Origin: Clarireedia homoeocarpa
Lineage: Eukaryota > Ascomycota > Leotiomycetes > Helotiales > Rutstroemiaceae
NCBI GenBank assembly: GCA_001465935.1
Contig: LNKV01000048.1
Location: 62,001-126,000, forward strand
Reading direction: 5' to 3'
Length of the DNA stretch: 64,000 bases
Made by a program: the position numbers and the translations under genes. Positions 1 through 11,279 of this stretch are shown here, in pieces. Below the pieces are notes generated by a model. It made no database searches and had not been told where the DNA came from. It saw only the letters and a program-made list of their open reading frames with translations. How positions within the stretch are numbered: the first letter of the stretch is position 1; each line of letters starts with the position of its first letter.

Positions 1-1573
1 TGGCTTGAATCGCGGCATCAAGGTCTTTACGGGCCATTATTTTTCTAGCTTCCTCTGCTGTACACTCTTCCCTTCGCTTTAATTCGATCCTTGGAGCCTT
101 GCGACGTCTGCTTAAGTTATGATTAGACTGTCGTAATCGTTTATTGTCGGCATGCAAAAGTACCACTTCATTAGCCATGGCCGCAGTTGCCTTTGCGAGA
201 GCTTCGAGTGACTGTAAAATGGGTGTAGGAGAGCTACCCTGATGGCGACTAATTAGATCTTTAATAAGATCCCTTTGGGCTATTGCCTCCTTTGGATTAT
301 GAGGGGTGTGGGATGACCATGGTGGTGATGAGCCGCAAGTAGGTGATGGTGTACGAATACGGATATCCAGCTTAGAAATAACTCGATCAGGATCAAAAGG
401 GACTAATCCAGCACCTTCGAATCCACCTTTTGTATTCTTAGCTGTAATCGCTGCCTTAAAAGCGGGCTGGAATATAGTAAAGAAGTCGGCTTTATCAATA
501 TATGTAATATTGACTATCATAAGCTCCTCAAGCTGGCGGCTATATACTATCTTTAAGGCATTAAAAAGCCCAATATCTGCAGGCTGCGTCAAATGGGACG
601 AATGCGGAGGTAGGCAGATGACCTTGATTCGATTTTCGTAGCAGTATTCTTGAAATGCAACCGAGTTATAACTCTCATGGCCATCGACGATGAGTAGCCG
701 CTATTGCCCTTGTGTACAATCCTTAGTATGCTGATCGAAGTGTTTAATCCAATCAACATCGGTCTCATTATTCGTCCAACTATTATCTGTAGGTTTAATC
801 GGCTATCTATCAGGCCAGTTCGTTGTACTAAACCAGGGCTTATATACGATTACCCCTTTAGTTAGTATGTAAGGAGGTATAATCTCCCCAGTTGCACTTG
901 CAGCAACAATGACCGTAACCTATTCTCGATCGCTAGGCTGAATCTTCTTAGCCCTCCCCTGTCGATCTGCTCTTGTAACTACCATATAGGAATGGATAAT
1001 ACCCATTATAAAGCCCGTCTCATCGAAGTTCTATATATCTGCGTCGACGATCCTATATTCCTCCCGTACGCTCCTATATAGCTCAAACTACTTGGTTATA
1101 AGCTCAGGATCTTCATTAAGGGCTCTCTGGAAATCATAAACACGTGTACGATATACTTTAAACTCTGTACATCGCTTTACGAATCGTTGAACCCAGTGCT
1201 TTCCGATACGCTTTTCTCCCCTTACGATGAGGATATAATCAGCTATATCGGCGACAGCAGCGAGGGTTGGAGGAAACCCTCTTGTATCGAGATCAAGTAT
1301 ATATTGGACTATTGTATCCTCTTCGGATAGAGTCAACCGACGATGCCTGATATTGTCGTCGGCGTAGGTGGGTTGGCCAGCTATTCTACGGGACAGGGTC
1401 GCATATGGCACATCGTATATACGTGCAGCCTGCCGGCGGCTTAATTTATCACGGGCTTCAATCGCCTGGATCGCAAGTTGGATTCTAGACTCTTTTGGAA
1501 GGGATTCCATCGTTAATTGTTGATTATTTAATGATTTGATATTGATGTTGTGATATGGTGCAAAGTGATCCAT
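1..1573 (-). pseudogene. Pogo/Fot1-like DDE transposase, RIP-like damaged, cut by window edge
   Basis: Read on the minus strand, one frame runs from about 1573 (more likely Met at 1510) to base 1 without a frameshift. It is interrupted by five stops, all TAG, at 1088-1090, 1031-1033, 920-922, 803-805 and 701-703. The N-terminus is a psq/CENP-B type helix-turn-helix (SRRQAARIYDVPYATLSRR, then an HTH with KRIGKHWVQRFVKR). The DDE catalytic core is visible: NFDETGF after the second stop, LIVDGHES after the fifth, and QPADIGLFNALK for the third acidic residue. All five TAG codons fall where Trp (TGG) would fit, as expected from RIP (TG to TA). Other TGG codons remain. The C-terminal region continues out of the window. 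It is a dead class II element as it stands; amber readthrough is a far less likely alternative. Confidence 0.85.
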
Positions 1574-1600
1574 TTAAATGGGGTGATCCATTAAGTGGGG
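1566..1600. repeat. Subterminal direct repeat at the transposon 5' side
   Basis: Two adjacent near-copies lie just outside the transposase start: TGATCCATTTAAATGGGG (1566-1583) and TGATCCATTAAGTGGGG (1584-1600). They may belong to the terminal inverted repeat or transposase-binding region of the element. The other end lies outside the window, so the repeat cannot be confirmed as a TIR. Confidence 0.35.
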
Positions 1601-2891
1601 TCATACGTTAGTATCTACAAAAAATAACTAAAAAGTGCTCACACAATTCCCAAAGTACTTCAGGAGATTTCGGTCCCTCGTCTCGTCTAATCAAGTAAGT
1701 ACACAAGTTGGTAATATTTTCTTCGAAACGATTACTAGTCGATCGGACTGTACGACAGACACCCAAGACGAGACTGTCCGAATGGTGATTAATCAAAGAA
1801 CTTGATGGGATCTCATACCGCTTAGTATGGTAAGTCTTAATATAATACGAATACCCCACCCAGAGCTACACGAGACTTGTGCCGTCACGGTTTCATGATA
1901 TGGTGCCAGTTCATCCGAACACCGTCGAAGATTCAATTTCGATGCTGGACAATCTGAACCATGAATGATGAGCTTGCACTATACTCACTGTAGTGAATTG
2001 AATTAGATGAAAATTTATACTGTGAGACAGCAACCACAATGCAAGGTCATTTAACACTGCCAATCGCGATGCTGGATAGAACAGGATCCAGAACCCACGA
2101 AGGATAAACTCATTATGTTTATGAGTAATTACAACGACTTATACAACTTCCACATTTATTTACATCGGATACAAAGCTGTGCAATGCGCGTTTCAACTTT
2201 TGGTGTGAGTAGGACATTTACCCCTATCTCGCTTATTCTCGCGTTAGCTACCCTTCCACCACTTGCTGCGTATGATATTTATTGTAATTTGTTCCGATCT
2301 GGATTTGATAAGTATATAGGCCGGCTTCTCAAATGATATTTGAGAGGCTCCTGGCTGGGTGTCATGGGAAAGGGATGGGACTGCTATCATGTGGATGAAG
2401 ATCACCACTATCCAAATTCCGTGACATGATAACGTTAGGAAGAACCAAGTGATTAATTCAGTCACTAGAAGAGATACCACGTGACATGTTTCGATCAAAA
2501 CGTCTTTCTTAGCTTGCTCCGAGGATCTGCTTTCTAATCATCCGATATCATTTTATCTTCATTGGTGCCGATGGTGTTCGTGCAAAAGATCTTCAATGAA
2601 GATGGTGCGCTACCAAACTTGGGCCACATTCCGGACCCTTCCCATCGCGCGACAATCCCTTAAATTGACCCACATTATCTATTCCCTGCTCAAGGCACAA
2701 AATCCAACACGGATACGGCATCTCAATCAGGCAAGCAACCGATGAGGCTGCGCCGCATTCTAACAGCAATTATGTCAAGAGAATAGAATAAAATCCTCCA
2801 CAGGCCCCGACTCACATTCCTATCCTCTCGCCGCTCCCGTCCTACTCTTCTTCTCCAGAAACATCATCAACCTCACTCGCGCGACGAAATC
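1601..2891. other. Intergenic, no gene supported
   Basis: Short frames only (the longest are about 80 codons, without domains or convincing splice structure). It probably contains the transposon boundary and the promoter of the membrane-protein gene at 2892. No RNA gene or repeat array was recognised. Confidence 0.5.
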
Positions 2892-3617
2892 ATGGTCGGC
2901 ATCCTCACCTACACGCGCACCTCCTGGGGCGGGATAAATATCGGCCTTCCCGATTCGACGACCTCCGACGGCCAAACCTTCCTGCGATGGCTCCGGGCGT
3001 GGAATTTCTCCAGTTCGTCCAGAGGCGCGCTGGTGCGTAAGATCTTCTGCGTGCTGGCTCTTGTCATGCATCTCCCTCTCAGTTTTTATTATAGCTTCTC
3101 TGCGTTTCCTGGCGTGGTAGGGTTAATCTTGGGAGGTATACTCAGTTTATTTAATCTATGGTGTATGGGCGTGGGATTGCACAGACTGGATGTGATGAGA
3201 GGGGAGAGGAAGGTTTGGAAATTTACGTAAGTGGTTTTTTTTTTTAAAAAAAAAAAGAAAAAAAAGAAAGAAAGAAAAATTCTTTCTTTATAGTCTGCGG
3301 GTATATATTTCGTGTTTTCTACGGTAGAGAAAAGAATGCGTTTGGAGTGGACTGTGTTTTTACATTGCGCAGCGGATTAACAATCAATTGTGTGTTCTAG
3401 GGTGGGACGACAAGGCTTCGACTTCGTTATCGTTTTTCTGCTTTTCGTTTGGGGCTCTGTCAGCGCCTATGTCTTCAGCGGCGCATTGGACTCACTTGGG
3501 GGCCTTTACTACTTCGTTCTCTTCTTGTTTCCTGCGCTCGTTTTCGCGGATGTATTGTGCTACGTGGCTGGCTATGTCACTACTTGGGAGAGACAGGGTG
3601 GTGTCATATTGGGATAA
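2892..3617 (+). CDS. Small four-helix membrane protein, hypothetical
   Basis: Two exons, 2892-3226 and 3401-3617, joined by a GTAAGT..TTCTAG intron of 174 bp that carries a long T/A homopolymer tract. The spliced frame gives about 183 residues. Hydrophobic segments lie at roughly residues 50-70, 72-95, 115-133 and 143-165, giving a compact four-TM layout with a short polar N-terminus. The layout resembles fungal MARVEL-like small membrane proteins, but no signature motif proves it. The start chosen is the first ATG in frame. The function is unknown; the splice join keeps one hydrophobic frame across both exons, so the gene itself is well supported. Confidence 0.7.
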
Positions 3618-4251
3618 CGAGAAATGAACGATGGGACACAGAACACAATTCAGGTTGGGGAAGAATGTTTGGGAAGTTGAAATGCGTTTGCTGTATGGCT
3701 AGATTTGTGATTGAGATATTGGGAGCGTCGGTACCCAGAAGAGCGTATTATTACTGTTTATGAGCACTGTGGCTATATAGTCCAGGGTTACTTTTAAGCT
3801 CTGAGTCCCGTTCAATAAAGAGTAGAGAGGTATCGCAAAATACCCGCTGCGAAGGTCATGTCGTGATTTTGTAATTTTATGTTATTTTATATTATTTTTT
3901 TATATTTTGATTTTATGTAATTTTGATTTTATGTAATTTTGATTTTATGTAATTTTGATTTTATGTTATTTTGTCTACTTTACAAGGAAGCAATCGAGAG
4001 GAGAGTTATTTCCGTTATAGCCTTGCGCTATCTACTTACTATTCAGGGGTTAAGCTAGGCTAGGCCAACATAAATTCAGGGATCTTAAGCCTATCGCACT
4101 GCTGTCAGACTTAAGGCTACCTCACATCTCAATATTTTGCAAATTTGGCAACACACAACAAAAAAACGGATACTTTCTTACGGCAATTGAGTCAAGCCGT
4201 CAGGTGTTAATGGATATAACACACCAGATAATTCGTTGAATACTAGACATT
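3618..4251. other. Intergenic with AT-rich tandem repeat
   Basis: About 630 bp without a supported gene. It holds a 16-bp AT-rich tandem array (listed separately) and the 5' region of the gene at 4252. Confidence 0.6.
3909..3972. repeat. 16-bp tandem repeat, four copies
   Basis: Unit GATTTTATGTAATTTT repeated at 3909, 3925, 3941 and 3957; the last copy has one change. It is an AT-rich intergenic minisatellite with no evidence of function. Confidence 0.9.
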
Positions 4252-4929
4252 ATGGCACGACAACGAAAAGAAAAAGAACCCAAATTGAAGCTCAAACAAC
4301 CAGACAGATCCGGTCCCGACCCCTCAGTCGAAACGTTGGTCGAGATCGCGCAGAAACGCGGATTAGCCAAGGCACAACAGGATCGACAAGCGGAGCTGGA
4401 CGCAGAAAATGAAGAAATACTGATTGGGAGGTTGGGCGATTCTATCTTCTGGACTGTCAGCCTTACGATGCTACATTTCACGTTAGATGTACTGGTCACC
4501 CATCAATACGCCGTGGAATTGGTCTGGAGGGAGCTCGTTGTGCGGACTGCGCAGGCATTTCCAGGTATGTTTGGTTACATTTTCTCGTCGATGCAGTGCG
4601 AGCTGGCTGGCTGACGGACAATATTAGTTATCTGGCTTCTGATATACACACTTCACCCGCATCGAGAACCTTCGGGAATACTGCCACGACTTCCTCCTCG
4701 GATACACTCTATCGTACATTCATTATTCTTCTTTACGGTCAGCATCTGCGCTGGATGCTATCTCATATATGCTACCAATGAACATGGATATTTTGCTGTG
4801 ATGAAGCGAGCGCCGCCGATAGGGTGTCTTTGGATATGGTCGGTTATCGAACTGCATATTCTTTTGGCAGTGCCGAGCGCGTTGATATGTCTTGCGTATC
4901 TCAAGTTGAATGGATTTGCTTTCCTGTAG
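4252..4929 (+). CDS. DUF7719-like membrane protein
   Basis: Exons 4252-4564 and 4628-4929 with a 63-bp GTATGT..TTAG intron; the join is in frame and gives 204 residues. The N-terminal ~60 residues are charged and helical (KEKEPKLKLKQPDRSG, then a Gln/Glu-rich stretch). Membrane segments follow: FWTVSLTMLHFTLDVLV, FPVIWLLIYTLHP, SIVHSLFFFTVSICAGCYLI and LHILLAVPSALICLAYLKL. The motif MKRAPPIGCLWIWSVIE and the ending LNGFAFL match, from memory, a conserved ascomycete family annotated as DUF7719. It is probably an ER or organellar membrane protein; no biochemical role is known to me. It converges with the coiled-coil gene ending at 5063, 133 bp away. Confidence 0.75.
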
Positions 4930-5062
4930 CTGTTCGATATGTCAAATTTAGATTTTGTCCTGGATCGCGACATGTATCCGGCATGTCCTGGCTCCGGGAG
5001 TTTCCCTATCAATTAAACTAATTGTGAGGCCATTTTCCTGCGTAATAATACATGATCGCAAA

Positions 5063-5862
5063 CTATGAGGCTGTACTGCTCGTAGCTGGTAAAGACTTTC
5101 GTCTCTCGCGAACAGTAAAGAAATCGTATTTGTCAGTCACGTCGTCCCTAGGCCGAAGCTCTGTTTCAGAAGCAAGTCGAGTGCGATGCATCAACCGGTA
5201 TACCAGCGATTCCAATCGATCCAGCTTCTCATGCTGAGAATAAACCATCCTCTCAAGACGATCAAGTCTTTCCCTATTGACATCTTCCTGCTCCTTAGCT
5301 CGTGATTCTTGATCGCGAACTCGTCTAAGCATGTTAATTCTTGGTCAGCAGGACAATGATCTCACACTACTTACGAAGACATCATACTCATTTGTGAAAA
5401 CAAAACTCTAGCACCCAGGGCATCTCTCTGTCTGACCAACTCCAAAGCTTTCGTCCGAACAGCAAGCCATGACATAGCCACGCCTCCCCTTGACGCTATT
5501 CCCCTTGGCACAAAAGTCCATCTTCTCGACCCCTCCTTGCTAGCAGAGATTTCCGTCTCAGTAACCAATTCCAGTAGTCTCTCCTCGAGCTGTCCCAGCT
5601 GTTCCATCACAAACACGTACATCTGATACTCCATCTCATTTCCAGAACGCGCTTTTGGTCCATCAGCTGCATGGACCAAATCATGAAGCCAAGCCGATTC
5701 TGTCTTGTACCATGAGAGCGAAGCTTTCACTTGGAAATACTCGCTATCGGCATTCCGGAGATATGTAAAGCGGGCGTATATCGCTGCAGCAATGGCAGCT
5801 ACGAAGGTTAGAATACCCGCGACGCTGGAAGTGATGGAAAGAGGACTGTCTTGAGTAGACAT
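5063..5862 (-). CDS. Membrane-anchored coiled-coil protein, hypothetical
   Basis: Exon 1 is 5375-5862 and exon 2 is 5063-5324 on the minus strand, with a 50-bp GTAAGT..TTAG intron. The product is 249 residues. A hydrophobic N-terminal helix (about residues 14-35, VAGILTFVAAIAAAIYARF) would anchor it. A helical middle region follows. The second exon is a heptad-like coiled coil rich in Arg/Glu (NRERLDRLERMVYSQHEKLD, then LESLVYRLM). The N-terminus resembles helical N-terminal domains of fungal lineage-specific proteins. No enzyme motif is present. It shares a divergent 614-bp upstream region with the MFS gene at 6477. Confidence 0.65.
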
Positions 5863-6476
5863 GTTGGATTGAAGGGATGACTTCTTCGATTAGTCGTATT
5901 AAGGTCACGCGGGGTTCTGTCCTCAAATTTTGCTACGATTTTGACGTCTAATTGCGCCCAGAAAACGTGTAGCAATTTTCCTTGTCAATCTCTCTGTTCC
6001 TGCGTCCCTAGAACAACATTGGCGGCAGTCATTTCACCGGATTTTCAGGACCTCATCTGTTTGATGTCAAGAAGTCAATGTCCTTCTTTCACAGCCACTC
6101 CCTGTCAGCCACCAGCCAGGACTCAACGACATTTGTTTTATGTTTTATGCAAGAACTTCTTCTTTGCATAAATCCGACGCTAGTCCTCGATAACACTTAA
6201 TTCTACCCCGGACTCCGAATACCACGTACCGATAACCAATTTCGCATCACACATAATTGATTGGACGATCAATTCGATAAAGCCTCCCCCGCTTGCTTCG
6301 CTCCACTTCTGGTTAGGGAATAGACTAAAGTTTGTCTAGAGGACTTGTGATGATGATAGCGGTGTAAACTTCTTCACATCTTTTCCTTCGCGTTTTGTGT
6401 ATATATTTGAGTATTTGTTGCACCGTGTTGAGCGTAGATTATCAATTGACGTACTGGAAATATTGTCTTAGCAGAG
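5863..6476. promoter_or_regulatory. Divergent intergenic region, coiled-coil gene / MFS gene
   Basis: 614 bp lie between two divergently transcribed genes. A TATA-like TATATA sits at 6400-6405, about 70 bp upstream of the MFS ATG at 6477. No specific transcription-factor site is claimed. Confidence 0.4.
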
Positions 6477-8353
6477 ATGGGGAGTCAAGCTTTTCCTCCC
6501 GACGCGGAAGAGGGAAAGGAGGTAAGATATACCTGGAATCACGAATCTGTTTTTATCTAACCAGCTTATAGGGATACCAAGCAAGAGACGTGGTATCTCT
6601 GGTAGAGGAAGATCCAGCAAGGACGAAAGCATTGATATGGAAACAAGATCTTCGAATTGTACCTCTTTCAGCTGGTATCTATCTATTGTGTTACCTCGAC
6701 CGGTCCAATATTGGTACGTATTGCCACCAATGTCTCTCAAATCATTGATACTCATACGTGACAGGAAATGCCAAAACACTCAACGCGGTCACCCATAATG
6801 ATTTGCTCTCGGATACTCACATGACCAATTATCAATATGTGTAAGTCGGACAAGTCAGCGTTGCATAAAATAGTTACGCTAACGTTACATAGAATTGCCC
6901 TTATGGTGTTCCTGATTGCCTACGCGATCTTCGAAGTACCATCCAACTACTTCCTCAAAAAGCTCAGTCCAAGCAAATGGATTTCTTTTCTCATGTTTTC
7001 GTGGGGTATCATGACCATTGGGCTGGGATTTACTCATAACTTTGCTGGAATCACGGCAGTTAGATTTCTTTTGGGAACATTCGAAGCCGGTATAATCCCC
7101 CGCACCTTTTCTGGCACTTAGTCACTGACAATTATCATAGGTCTATTCCCAGGTCTAGTGTACTACCTTACTTTCTGGTACCGTACATCTGAACGTTCTA
7201 TTCGCGTTGCATTCATTCTTGCCTCTGCCACCCTTGCAGGTGCCTTTGGAGGAGCCATTGCGTTTGGTGTTGGTCATATGAATGGTACTCACGGAATGTC
7301 CGCTTGGAGATGGCTATTCATTATTGAAGGAATACCTTCATGTTTATCCGCCTTTCTTGTATTCTTCTTTCTTCCAGACTATCCAGAGACTGTGAAGTGG
7401 TTGTCAGCGGAAGAAAAAGAGCTTGCGACTAGTCGATTGGCTAGCGAGGGATCTAAAGGTCATGATCAGGGTTTGACTTGGCGAGAAGCCAAGGAGACTC
7501 TCTGTGAATGGAGGCTGTATGCTCATTATGCTGTAAGTTCCGTCTCTTAGTTTAATTGTTTAAAGCTAACATACTGTGAAGATCTACTTCGGTATTTCCA
7601 CACCATTCTCAAGTTTGTCTCTCTTCACGCCTAGTATCACAGCTGGCCTCGGTTACAAGAACCTTGAGGCTCAATTGATGACGGTACCTCCTTATGCTGT
7701 TGCATGTAAGCCTCGCCACTTTCAATCACTGTGCTCATCCAACACTAACTGCTTTCCAGACGTCGTAACAATCCTTGTCTCCTGGTCCGCCGACCACTTT
7801 AATGCGTAAGCTTATCACTCTCTTATCTCGAAATCAACGCCCTATCCTGTCCCTAAATCTCAAATCTCTAACAATACCCCAGCCGTGCTCTCCACTCCTC
7901 AGTAATGGCCGCAGTCGGCGCCGCCGGCTTCACTGCATCCGCTCTCCTTCCACCTCACTCCTACACCTCCCGCTACGGCTGCCTCATCGTCGCCGCTTCC
8001 GGCGCATTCTCCTGCATCCCGCCTCTTCTCGGTTTCCTGTCTTCGAATCTCTTCTCCACTGCTAGTATTGGTCTTGCTATTGCCTTGAATATCTCGGTTG
8101 GTGCGCCGGGACAAATTGCGGGCGTTTGGATCTACAAGGCGGATCAAGCGAAACAGGGTTATCCGTTGGGTCATGTGAGTATTTCCTTCTTGATATTCCT
8201 GTATTCAGGATTGGTATGCTAATCAAAATGCGATGATAGTGGGTTAATGCCGGACTACTGTTTTTCGTGGCGGTGGGTTGTGTAGGTTTGAGGATGTACT
8301 ACGGCTGGAGAAATAAGAAGATCGTTGGGGGTGATAGACGATTTGCTTATTAA
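6477..8353 (+). CDS. MFS transporter, anion:cation symporter (allantoate/nicotinate permease-like) family
   Basis: Nine exons: 6477-6521, 6572-6713, 6765-6840, 6893-7089, 7141-7532, 7582-7705, 7760-7805, 7883-8174 and 8240-8353. All junctions are GT..AG and keep frame, giving 475 residues, normal for the family. Features: KQDLRIVPLSAGIYLLCYLD then RSNIGNAKTLN in helix 1 and its loop, YAIFEVPSNYFLKKLSPSKW between helices 2 and 3, RFLLGTFEAG, and GLVYYLTFWYRTSERSIRVA. These are hallmarks of the DAL5/TNA1-like ACS group of plasma-membrane importers of small organic anions or vitamins. The substrate cannot be told from sequence. It stands alone with no catabolic neighbours, and nothing is disrupted. 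Confidence 0.9.
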
Positions 8354-8916
8354 ATAGCTAAGATTAAACTGCGTGAGTACTCCATTTATATGAAGGTGGA
8401 TCAGCGGTGCCTCTATAAGAGGAATGATGACATGATGATCCGTTGCAAGATGAAGGCAACGAGCGGCGTTATGTATAATGGGAGAAGCAAAAGATTACGA
8501 TTTACGACCTACCTTATGAGAATATCTGATGATAATTTATATCATATTTCCGTAATATAATAAATTCCATTACTTTAGAAGAAAACTCACACACTTGCTC
8601 AGAATTCCCGCAAAATAGTAAACAAATCACCTGACAGAAATGCTAGTATCACGTGCCTTTCGCGAAGTCTCCAATCTTTCAACCACTTTTGCTTTCATTC
8701 TTCATATCCACAACCTATAAATTTGGCCATCGAATAATTATATTGTCGCAATTGCAAGTGCAACATATATTTTTATCTCCACCATACAGTATCTTTTGGC
8801 TCATTTTTTCTCTTGAATGACGCAACCACAAGCGCACTACCAACTCCAGATCCACCATCATTTCCCACCAGAATCCCTGACCCACCCGACCATCAACACA
8901 AGTCTCCCAATACCAT
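8354..8916. other. Intergenic, MFS 3' end to zinc-finger gene promoter
   Basis: 563 bp without a gene. It is AT-rich after the MFS stop, with a C-rich leader just before the ATG at 8917. Confidence 0.5.
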
Positions 8917-9696
8917 ATGAATCAAATCACATCCCGGGGTAGAGATCGTGGTCGCGGGCGTGGTCGAGGCCACAGCCGTCCAGCATACCATCCTGTCCCC
9001 TCGATAACACTGCTGAACCCGGGCGTAACACGTGTATCGATTGTGCTGAAGCAGGATCAGGGGACGGGCAGGGAGGTGCAGGGGGTGGTTGGGGAGATTC
9101 TAACGAGAGGGGAGCATCCGAGGGGGGTGAAGGTTAGACTGAGGGACGGGAGGGTGGGGAGGGTGCAGGGTGTTTTGGGGGAGGGGGAAGGCGGGGTAGA
9201 GGGTGGTACGGGAGGGGTGTGGGATAGAGGAGGGGGTAGCGGTGATGGTGAGGACACGAGGGGGGAAGGGTTTGGGTTTGGTGGAGATGTTGAGGGGGGT
9301 TTGGGCGGGAGAGGGGAAAGTGGGGGTACAGGGAGGGGTAGGGGAAGGAGGGGAAGAGGGAATGGGTTTTTGGATAGGAGATATGGTGATTTCCGGCAGG
9401 ATGAGACAACTGAACCGGCCTCCGACGCAGGAATTAGTTTGGAGGATTACGTGGTCGTTAAAGGGAGGGGTAAAGGGAAGAAAGGCGGAAAGAGGGGCGG
9501 TGCTAGTCTCGGTGTGGAAGGCGAAAGTGAAGAACTGGCCCAAGGAGATCAAGATGAGAGTCGGGAAGAGATTCCTGATACAGGTAGTGCCGCTAGTGCG
9601 GGTTTTAAATCAGCAATGAGTGTTTGTCCTGTTTGTGGAGAGTTCGAGGGAGATGAGATGGCTGTGGCGCATCATGTAAATGGACATTTTGAATAA
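8917..9696 (+). CDS. YwbE/DUF2196-like domain protein with C-terminal UBZ-like zinc finger
   Basis: Single exon, 259 residues. Residues 7-18 are an RG-rich tract. Residues 35-84 match the small YwbE (DUF2196) fold: LNPGVTRVSIVLKQDQGTGR, then VQGVVGEILT, HPRGVKVRLRDGRVGRVQ. The centre is a long Gly/Arg/Glu low-complexity linker with very strong G over C strand bias. The last 23 residues, CPVCGEFEGDEMAVAHHVNG then HFE, form a CCHH finger like the UBZ4 ubiquitin-binding type. YwbE is known mainly as a short bacterial protein; in fungi it occurs with this finger. The role is unknown, with RNA or ubiquitin binding possible. The gene is convergent with the methyltransferase, only 125 bp between stops. 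Confidence 0.8.
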   Translation: MNQITSRGRDRGRGRGRGHSRPAYHPVPSITLLNPGVTRVSIVLKQDQGTGREVQGVVGEILTRGEHPRGVKVRLRDGRVGRVQGVLGEGEGGVEGGTGGVWDRGGGSGDGEDTRGEGFGFGGDVEGGLGGRGESGGTGRGRGRRGRGNGFLDRRYGDFRQDETTEPASDAGISLEDYVVVKGRGKGKKGGKRGGASLGVEGESEELAQGDQDESREEIPDTGSAASAGFKSAMSVCPVCGEFEGDEMAVAHHVNGHFE

Positions 9697-9821
9697 AGAA
9701 GCAAAGAGAGATGTTGCCACCAGGATAGTTTACAATTTATTAAGAAAAACGAGTCATCTTGCTTTTTCTTCTGCCTGTATCGGTATTCAATTCAGAGCAT
9801 ACAAAATACCATCAAAAGACT

Positions 9822-11049
9822 TCAATTAACCTCGACTCCTCTATCCTGCACGAAAACAGCAGCCCAAACATCCATCGACCTAACACCTTTCACTCCACCT
9901 TCTAAATTCTGCACGCTCGTCTCCATAGCATCATACATTGCCCGTAATCCCAATCCACTCTCACCCTCTCCTTCCCCCTCCATTTTCCCCTTTAACCACC
10001 TCCTCACATTCCCCACCTCCCACTCCCCATCTCTCACTCCACTCTCCACCCCCTCCAACCTCTCCCTCTCCACTTTCCACCCCGCTTGCAAAAACACCTC
10101 CTTCACTCTCTCCGGACTCCTAATGCATCTTACATTCCCATCGCCCTCTCTATTTCGATCATAATGCGTAGCTTGCAGAAGCACACTTAATAAATGGGGT
10201 AGCATCTCGATTTGTCGGACTTGGAAACTCCATTCTGCGAAACAGATTTTGTCGGTCCATTTTAAGCACTCGGTGATGACTTGTAAAAGATCGGAGGGGG
10301 AAGAGAAGTAGAAGGAGCAGTGGGAGAGGATTATGTGGGTGTATTTCTTAGTGGGTTTGGATAATGTTTGGGTAGGGTTGGGTTGGAGAGGTGCTTGAGT
10401 TTTGGATTGCTGATGGAGGAATGGGATAGGGAAGGCGTTGTGGAATGTGATGCGGTCCCCTACTGGGGTGGACTTTATCTGTGCCTGAGAGGAGGAGAGG
10501 GTTTGTGGTGAACCTGTAGTGAATCAATTGACCAACTCTTGCCCATTGAGATAATAAAATAGGAAATCATTCCCGTGCTTGCCATGAGCGGTTTCCCCAC
10601 CTCAATTTGGTGAGACCCGGCGAATAGTTGACATTTAAGGGGAGATGCATAAAGTAGGAATGTTGATGGAAATGAAACGAGGAGAAACATACCATAATCC
10701 GGTGCACCAGGATCCAAAGCATCAACATGACCGTGCGGACCAACTCTGTCTGCGAGCACGATCGTGGTATCACCTTGTCCGCAGCCAATTTCGAGGATAT
10801 GTGAAGATGGCGATATCGCCCAAAAGTCTACCTGTTTGGCTGTTAGAAAGTGGCAATTGTGATCAGAAAATGCTAGTTTGCTGAGTCGAACAGAATATGA
10901 TATGATATGATAACTTGTATGAGAAGAGGATCACGTACGAGGTCGATTCTATGTTTGATCTGAGCGACCAGACTGTCCGGAAATTTGGCTGGATCACCTG
11001 TCGGCTCGAGGAAATAACTCGCAATGGTTTCTAATGATGTTGCCGACAT
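9822..11049 (-). CDS. SAM-dependent methyltransferase (class I)
   Basis: Exons on the minus strand: 10939-11049, 10693-10831 and 9822-10513, with GTACGT and GTATGT donors; 313 residues. Motif I is HILEIGCGQGDTT (residues 48-60), followed by an acidic post-I strand VDALDPGAPDYG. A motif near IILSHCSFYFSSPSDLLQVI fits motif IV/V. This is the Rossmann-fold small-molecule methyltransferase type common in fungi. The substrate is unknown and there is no biosynthetic cluster around it. Its 5' end lies 231 bp from the stop of the upstream NLR on the same strand, so it marks the border of the immunity island. Confidence 0.85.
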
Positions 11050-11279
11050 TTTAACTTGAGTGATACCTTGAAGATGTAGGATATTGAACGAGCATCGAGA
11101 GACGAAATTTCAAACTAGACATGTGCAATTGTTTCGTGATTCTTGATTTTAGTGAAGTCTCTACCATACTGAGGTCGAGATGCAGAATCAAGGTCTGAGT
11201 CATAACTCTCATGCATGAGTAATCGTCCCACATGGTGACAGTGACACATGCTGCAATGAAGTCGAAATTCCACATTTTT

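Noticed and set aside
9057..9552. Pro/Ser/Thr-rich ORFs antisense to the YwbE-like gene
   Set aside because: They are the complement of the Gly/Arg/Glu-rich coding strand and have no domain.
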